The notes beneath the pieces are model-generated. The model did no database searches and was not told the origin of the DNA. It saw only the letters and a list, made by a program, of their open reading frames with translations. From contig ML976989.1 of assembly GCA_010015675.1 (NCBI GenBank), positions 141,054 through 171,370 on the forward strand: 30,317 bases of DNA, read 5' to 3'. Both the position numbers and the translations under genes were made by a program. Positions 25,182-30,317 of this stretch are shown piece by piece (the stretch's first letter is position 1; every line of letters begins with the position of its first letter). Source of the stretch: Byssothecium circinans. Its lineage: Eukaryota; Ascomycota; Dothideomycetes; Pleosporales; Massarinaceae.

Positions 25182-28077
25182 CTATGCGCTTGAATTCGAT
25201 GACGACTTCTGGTGTAATCTTATCCCAGAGCGCGCGTAGGCTTCGGCAGCAGGTTCACCCTTGCTCTGCTCACGCATGGCAGCAAGTGTCTCGGCTAGGT
25301 TGCGGCGGTGCGAAGGCTGTGAGCCGGGCGAGAGCGGGTCGCTAAAATCGTCGCTTTCAATGCTGTACCTTGGGCGAGAGAAGTCCATCGAGGTCAGGCT
25401 GTTATACTGTGCGGGCGTCATGGAGAAGAGCTGCTCGATTTCTTGATCCTTGGTCGATGCAGTGAGCTGGTTGTGCAGCTGGTTGTGCAGCTGGTCAAGC
25501 TCCGATCCAGTGAGGCTAGGGATCCCAGTGGTGCTCATAGGGGGGCCTTTCTGGAGCATTTGTGCGGTCATGGAGGAGGAACCAAATTGAGACATGTTGT
25601 TTGACTGCTGTAGAAAGGCATGCGTGAAGTTGGGGGAGAAGGGGGAGAAGGGGTAGGGCTAGAGATGTTAGCTTTGGTATTAGATTGCGAGGGGACTACG
25701 TACCTCGTTGAAGTCTGGATTGAAAATCATAGCATCTGCTTGGTTCTGCGGCGCGCCTGCATTGTTTGGCGGTGACTGAGGGCCGCGGTTTTGGTTTAGG
25801 ATCTCATTCGCCGTCGCCTCTATCTCGGCATCGCACTCCTTCAGAGCGGCTAAACAGTCATCTTCAGCCAAGCCGCATACTGATGCAAGATACGCTGCGA
25901 GCCGCCCTGTGTTTTGCAAATCCTGCAGGCGTAGCGTGGCCAGAACTGCCACCATATTGCTTTCCCCAACCTTTTGAACTCGAAACCTGGTGTCAATAAT
26001 CTGCACACGGGTGTAATTACTAATATCGTCCTCGCCATCCTGAGGCTTCAGTGGCCTGGGCCTTGGAGATGGTATCGGAGGACTCTGTCCACGGTTGGAG
26101 GTTCGATAGGCCGCCGATCGTGACGGGGTTTGGAAATCTTCTTTTTGTACCCTTATTCCTTGGATTTCCTCGATGCGCTGATACATCAAGCCGCAAGTGG
26201 AGCTATCCGAGCTCTAAGTCAAGTGCACTATCCAGACAAAGCAAGGCCCTTACCATTTTGTTTGAGTTTCAGGAGATCCATCGTTCTCGGAACGGCATAT
26301 TGGACAATCTGTGGACAATAAATCCCGCTTCCGGAATATCATGCTCATATCAAGCATTTGGCCAGGCTACTGAAGTCAGTATATCGATTTTTCAGCCCTA
26401 CTACACCTACCCTTATAACGGCTCCCCAGGGTTTTGAAAGATCGAGGATCCGTCCACTGTGGTGGTCTTGAAGAAGCCATTTCCCTCGTTCTACTTTTCC
26501 TAGTCCGAGGTCTTTGAACTTCGATTTTAGAATTTCAACGAAAACCTGAAGACCCGTCAGTGTGTGGTTTTCAAGGCAGCGGCGACCGTATTTCCAGACC
26601 TTTGCGGAATCTATTAACTCCAGATGGAAAGGGTACCTTCGTCCCCGCGCGTCATTCACTACCACAGGCTTTTGCCATAAAATTTGGGAAGGCAGTTCGA
26701 GTTGAACTAGTTGATGTTGGGGATCAATAGTGCGTGGCCTCGCTATTTCGGCTACAGGGTAGGTCCCCATTAGTATCGCTTCAGAACATCGTATGCAACG
26801 GCAGAGTTCACGTTTGACGAAGCAGTACTAACCATCTATGCCCCCGACAGCTTCGTCTCCCGCCAATGCCGATAGGCGGCGCTTATTGATTGAAGTGGAA
26901 GATATTTCTATTATGAAATTAGAACGATATGGTAGTCACATATTGTTGAAGCCAGTCACCATACCTGGGGAAACGGACCTCTTTAATAGCATTTTTACAC
27001 TCCTCCACTCCTCCAAAAAGGCCTTCGTGCAAGCTGCTGCAGTTGTTGCCGCATAACCTTGCCATTCCTTGCTTTTGTGACTGTCCGCATAATCGCACAC
27101 ACTCTTAATGACTACGGTAGGAAGGAAGTCCCACGCGCCTGCGCCCTCCATCTCAAATGCGATCACTCCCTCACGAGCCATAATTCCATCACGGTGTTGA
27201 CCACTTTTCATAACCACATCCCCAGACGCAATACGACCAAAGTGAATGGAAGGTTTCTGTGCCTCTTGGATTTCTGCGGCGTCTGTAATTGCATTTCCAT
27301 CTACGTTAAGACCCTTCGCCTTCTGGACCCGATTACGGCGTATTAATAGATTTTCGTCGCAGCCTAGTTCCGCACAGGAGGATTTTAGCGCATACTCGCA
27401 GACTTCGCCGTCCTGGTGCTGACATTTATCGCAGACGGAGCAGGAACTTGGGATCTGATGTTTGTGCCGATAGTTAGCTGGGCATAGCCTGTCCCTGTCC
27501 ATGCCAGGATATGCGGCCGCATGAAACCCATCCATTTTGCGAAGATCTGCAGAGTAACGAGCGGTCTTGTCTTGTAGCCTAGAACGAACCCGCCGGCCCG
27601 ACACCCTACCCATAAATGAGCGAATCTCCGGACTGACCCGGCCGAGAGTATCCTCCAGAGCGTCCTTCCTAATGAACTTGTCTGAATACTGTCGACTAAA
27701 GTCGACTTGTATCACTGTCTCGCTGATGACGACGTCGCCTAGGAGTATTTCAGTTCCATCAGGAGTTCTTGGCGCACCTCCACAGATCCCCACAACTATG
27801 CCGACTTTGACCCTTTCGAAGCTAGTGCGAATGTGAGATGCCACAGCTGCGGAACTGGCCTTGCCCATGCCCGGCATGTATGCTAGCACGACGTATTGAT
27901 TGCCTATTCTCCCTGTAGTATAGGCATTATGGTCCGCAGCGGCTTTCCCATATGAAAAGCCGTCAGTCTCATATTCTTCGTCTAGGAGACATTCGAACGC
28001 ATCGCGTTCCACTCGTAAGGCGCAAATGATCGCGATCTCGAAGACCTTACGGTTACGGGCCGACGGGGCTGCGTCAT
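25182..28077 (-). CDS. Nucleoside-phosphorylase-like domain fused to ubiquitin-like (ULD), zinc-knuckle and UBA-like segments (about 850 aa)
   Basis: Modelled exons: about 28077-26965, 26907-26833, 26751-26600, 26545-26411, 26366-26254, 26202-25704 and 25658-25182, all joined in phase. The first exon encodes a PNP_UDP_1-type domain (FEIAIICALRVERDAFECLL, YMPGMGKASSAA, GICGGAPRTPDG, AFEMEGAGAWD, SHKSKEWQGYAA) plus the Cys-rich insertion typical of fungal members. Two introns with branch-like ctaat/tactaat motifs lead into a fungal ULD (LWQKPVVVNDARGRRYPFHL, then DLGLGKVERGKW, RPGQMLDMSMIFRKR). A CPIC-x13-CSTC zinc-ribbon-like pair is completed across an intron. Then come a Pro-rich linker, a UBA-like helix set (CGLAEDDCLAALKECDAEIE) and a disordered tail. 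Such phosphorylase domains often serve as NLR N-termini in fungi. If the two linking introns are not used, these are two neighbouring genes. The start codon is uncertain because the likely ATG (28077) is one base out of frame. Confidence 0.65.
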
Positions 28078-28534
28078 ATGAAGTGTCCAAGAGTTTTAAG
28101 TACGGGAGTTCGGTGGGATGGTAGAGAAGCGAAAGGATATGATTAGGCGGCAGTCGCAAGAGCAAGGCTGGAGGGGTGCACTTGGATGGAAAGGCCGTCA
28201 GCTAATAAGCAGTTCGATCTGTTCTTGTATGGATGCTGGCGCCGTTGTAATTTGAATAGAGTCGCGAACAACTATATCATCGTGTGCTGGGCGGAAGGAT
28301 GTGTAGTTGTGGTAATGAAAATGACTGCGGGGAATAGGGGCCTCCCAAGTCGGCATTGCTTTTGCGGCCTGTGTGCGGGGGCTCAGCTGCAAGCGCTTGG
28401 GTGACTAAGGGCTAGCTACTAAACCCCGCCTGCACGTGACTCTAATTTCCACCGTATCCACTACGCTCTGCGAGTACTATCTTGTTTCCGAACATATCCG
28501 CTTTCGTCCAGCCGTCGCCCTCCACTCCATGTTG
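28078..28534. other. Intergenic between the P450 and the phosphorylase-like gene
   Basis: No confident gene. A minus-strand frame (ATG near 28356, ending at 28198) reads up to a stop without family resemblance; it could hold an unrecognised 5' exon of the phosphorylase-like gene, whose first exon lacks a good in-frame ATG. A CACGTG E-box-like palindrome lies at about 28433-28438. Confidence 0.4.
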
Positions 28535-30074
28535 TCATGCCCTCTTTCCCCACTCCAACGGCGTCTTTTCAGGATGGAACATTTGCAACAACAACATCAT
28601 ACCAGTATCCTTCACTGTATCCTTCGCACGGCTCCGAGCCGTCAAAATGTCCTCTCCTTTATGTGCCACCGGCACAACATAGTGGTCGCGGAATATAGCA
28701 GCCATGACCGCTACGTGCTCCACCTGTGAGAACTTCTTTCCAGGACACGATCGCATGCCTTCGCCCCAAGGGATATATGCGCCATTCTCTGGCATCAATA
28801 TCTCTTCGCGGTCAAACACGGGACCCTTGCCAGATCGCGTGCGAATCCATCGAGACGGCTTCCATTCTAGCGCATCTTCACCCCAATACCGTGGCAGGGA
28901 GTGGATTGCGTTGATGTTAAAGATGACACGGGTATACGGTGGGACGATCAGATCCTGTTCACCAATGCTCAATTGAGCCGGCCGGCTCTCGGTCCCTTTA
29001 ACAATGCTGAGCAGGGGGTCGTATAGCCTGATAGTTTCGAGCTGCAGCACGTCAGCTACTGTTTCTGAGGCATTGGACACGCGAAGAACTCACCAGTACC
29101 GCCAGTGTACGAACAAACCTCGGGAATAACTCGTAGCTCAGCTCGTCGTTTTTGGTTTTCCCAGCAACATGATTGATCTCCTCCGCCATCCACTCTTGTA
29201 CTTCCGGATTGGCCGCCAACAGCATGAACGTGAAAGCAAAGCTATGTGCGGTGGTGTCATGACCGGCAAAATTCAGAACAAATATGTTGCCGATGACTTC
29301 CTCTGGTGTTATGACCTTGCTGTCTGAGGATGCGCGGACCAGGGAAGTTATCAAATTCCCACGCGCATTGGTATGTTGTGAATTTTCTTCGAACATCTCA
29401 GTCATGTACCGTTTGAAGGCGTGTATAGCTTCACTTAGATGCTTGAGCCTCGGGACGAACGCCAATCGATGAATCATGGCCGGCCCGAGTGCGACTGTCA
29501 AGATGGCGTTTTCTAGAATGGAGGCCAAGGCATCGCGATAGCTGAGAGGACCTAGAGCTCCGACAATACTGGCCTTGTCGTCGTGGGCCTTGAAGTTGAA
29601 GGACTTTCCGAAAGCAGCGTGAGCAAGGACATTAAGTGTCAGCGTTCGCACATCGTGCGCCAGGGACGTCGTGCCTGTTCTGCCAGCTGACACCCAATAC
29701 TCTAGCATCTGTTTCCCTTGGCGAAGAGATTCAGTCCAGACAAGTACATTGTTCTGCTCGTTGAAGCTTGCAGCAGTCACTTTGCGCTGCCGCTGCCAAT
29801 CTTTCCCATTCGTCTTTGAAAATGTTTTAGCAAAATCGCCTTCCCAACGTTAAAAACCAGAACAACTCACTGTAGCAATGTTCGGCCCAAAGACATCCAG
29901 GAATGACATCAATTCTCCAGGTCGTGCAAATTCCCCGTGTCTTTCGCGACGGATAATGTCATGAGCTGCGTCCGCATTGCCATAGTTGTCAACAATCAAG
30001 CCAATCCAAGCTGAGGCGTTAGCTTGGATTGCTCGTTTTTTGAGGGCGTCAGCTTGGATTGTTGGGGCTAACAA
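28535..30074 (-). CDS. Cytochrome P450, N-terminus missing or not resolved
   Basis: Haem-thiolate monooxygenase; substrate unknown. Exons 29871 and upstream, 29813-29094 and 29041-28535 are joined by 57- and 52-bp introns that restore family motifs. Visible are the C-helix region KDWQRQRKVTAASFNE (W and R that contact haem propionates), the I-helix oxygen-activation motif AGHDTTA, the K-helix ExxR (ETIR, completed at the second splice junction), and the haem loop PWGEGMRSCPGKKF with the ligand Cys (Trp replaces the usual first Phe). The protein is complete from there to the C-terminus. The 5' side is abnormal: similarity starts around GNADAAHDIIRR (about 29970). The N-terminal ~100 residues with the membrane anchor are not seen, there is no in-frame ATG, and the sequence upstream is repetitive. 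A truncated pseudogene or an exon beyond the window are both possible. Confidence 0.8.
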
Positions 30075-30120
30075 GCTGAGATCGTGAGCTTGATTGAGGC
30101 TTGATTGATAGGCTTGATAG
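30001..30120. repeat. Cluster of short direct and inverted repeats at the P450 5' end
   Basis: The string agcttggattg occurs at 30021-30031 and 30051-30061 in near-identical ~19-bp contexts. Its inverted form caatccaagctga at 30002-30014 is the exact reverse complement of 30049-30061, so a hairpin is possible. Beyond it, aggcttgattg / ggcttgatag units repeat at about 30087-30120. The repeats continue into the apparent start of the P450 frame, where they encode low-information peptide. Confidence 0.65.
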
Positions 30121-30317
30121 CCTGTACTAGCGCTAGCCTTAGTGTTGAGTTTCGTCGTCCCAAGTCGCCAGCCCGCACAAAAGCTCCATATTGTCGTCGT
30201 CTGCTGCCTCCTCCTCCACTACCTCGTCGTCGCCTCCGAGGCCAGCTCTTTGCCACCGTCGTACGCACTGTATTGCCGCTAGAAGTTGAGGTCCTAGACG
30301 TCGTCGTCGCGGCTCTA

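Noticed and set aside
1..30317. CRISPR array, bacterial operon or plasmid-type features
   Set aside because: The window is clearly eukaryotic, with spliceosomal introns throughout and no regularly spaced repeats.

Overview
The window looks like a gene-dense piece of a filamentous ascomycete genome, most likely a Dothideomycete of the Pleosporales type. The evidence is short (about 47-130 bp) spliceosomal introns with GT-AG ends and CTRAC/CTAAT branch motifs, fungus-specific families (GH18 chitinase, expansin-like wall protein, Zn2Cys6 cluster, fungal ULD and nucleoside-phosphorylase-like proteins), and Fot1/pogo-type transposons. The genus is an inference from family content; no rRNA or other marker is present. 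Exon boundaries given here were derived by reading splice sites and reading phase by eye.

Left third (1-13.5 kb): an eroded edge with a 17-bp-period repeat; an unrecognised 358-aa gene (433-1509, minus); a complete Fot1/pogo-like DNA transposon (1681-3476) with identical 56-bp terminal inverted repeats and an open transposase; a Mn-type cation diffusion facilitator (3859-5324, minus, 3 exons); an APH-fold small-molecule kinase-like gene (6258-7361, plus); a broken ankyrin paralogue (about 7407-8515, minus) beside an intact ankyrin gene whose upstream exons encode a Zn2Cys6 cluster (8617-10677, minus); and a 561-aa protein with an F-box/2EXR-like N-terminus (11262-12947, minus).

Middle (13.5-21.5 kb): a second, AT-rich terminal-inverted-repeat element interrupted by a 475-N assembly gap (13547-14202), then a housekeeping block: mitochondrial alpha/beta hydrolase of the Imo32/ABHD11 type (14275-15271, plus), GH18 chitinase (15469-16828, minus), Htd2-like mitochondrial fatty-acid synthase dehydratase with a long C-terminal extension (17259-19283, plus), ribosomal protein uL23 (19595-20433, minus) and, divergently from a shared ~200-bp promoter, the 25S rRNA methyltransferase Bmt2 (20638-21507, plus).

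Right third (21.5-30.3 kb): a secreted expansin-like protein (22356-23520, plus), about 1.7 kb without a convincing gene, then the most unusual locus: phase-compatible introns appear to join a nucleoside-phosphorylase-like domain, a fungal ubiquitin-like domain (ULD), a CxxC-CxxC zinc-ribbon-like knuckle and a UBA-like segment into one minus-strand gene (25182 to about 28077). It is followed by a cytochrome P450 (28535 to about 30000, minus) whose N-terminus runs into repetitive sequence at the window edge.

The nucleoside-phosphorylase-like, ULD, ankyrin and Zn2Cys6 genes belong to families often found in fungal accessory and NLR-like repertoires. The chitinase and expansin act on the wall. 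Htd2 and the Imo32-type hydrolase are mitochondrial, and uL23 and Bmt2 both serve the large ribosomal subunit.
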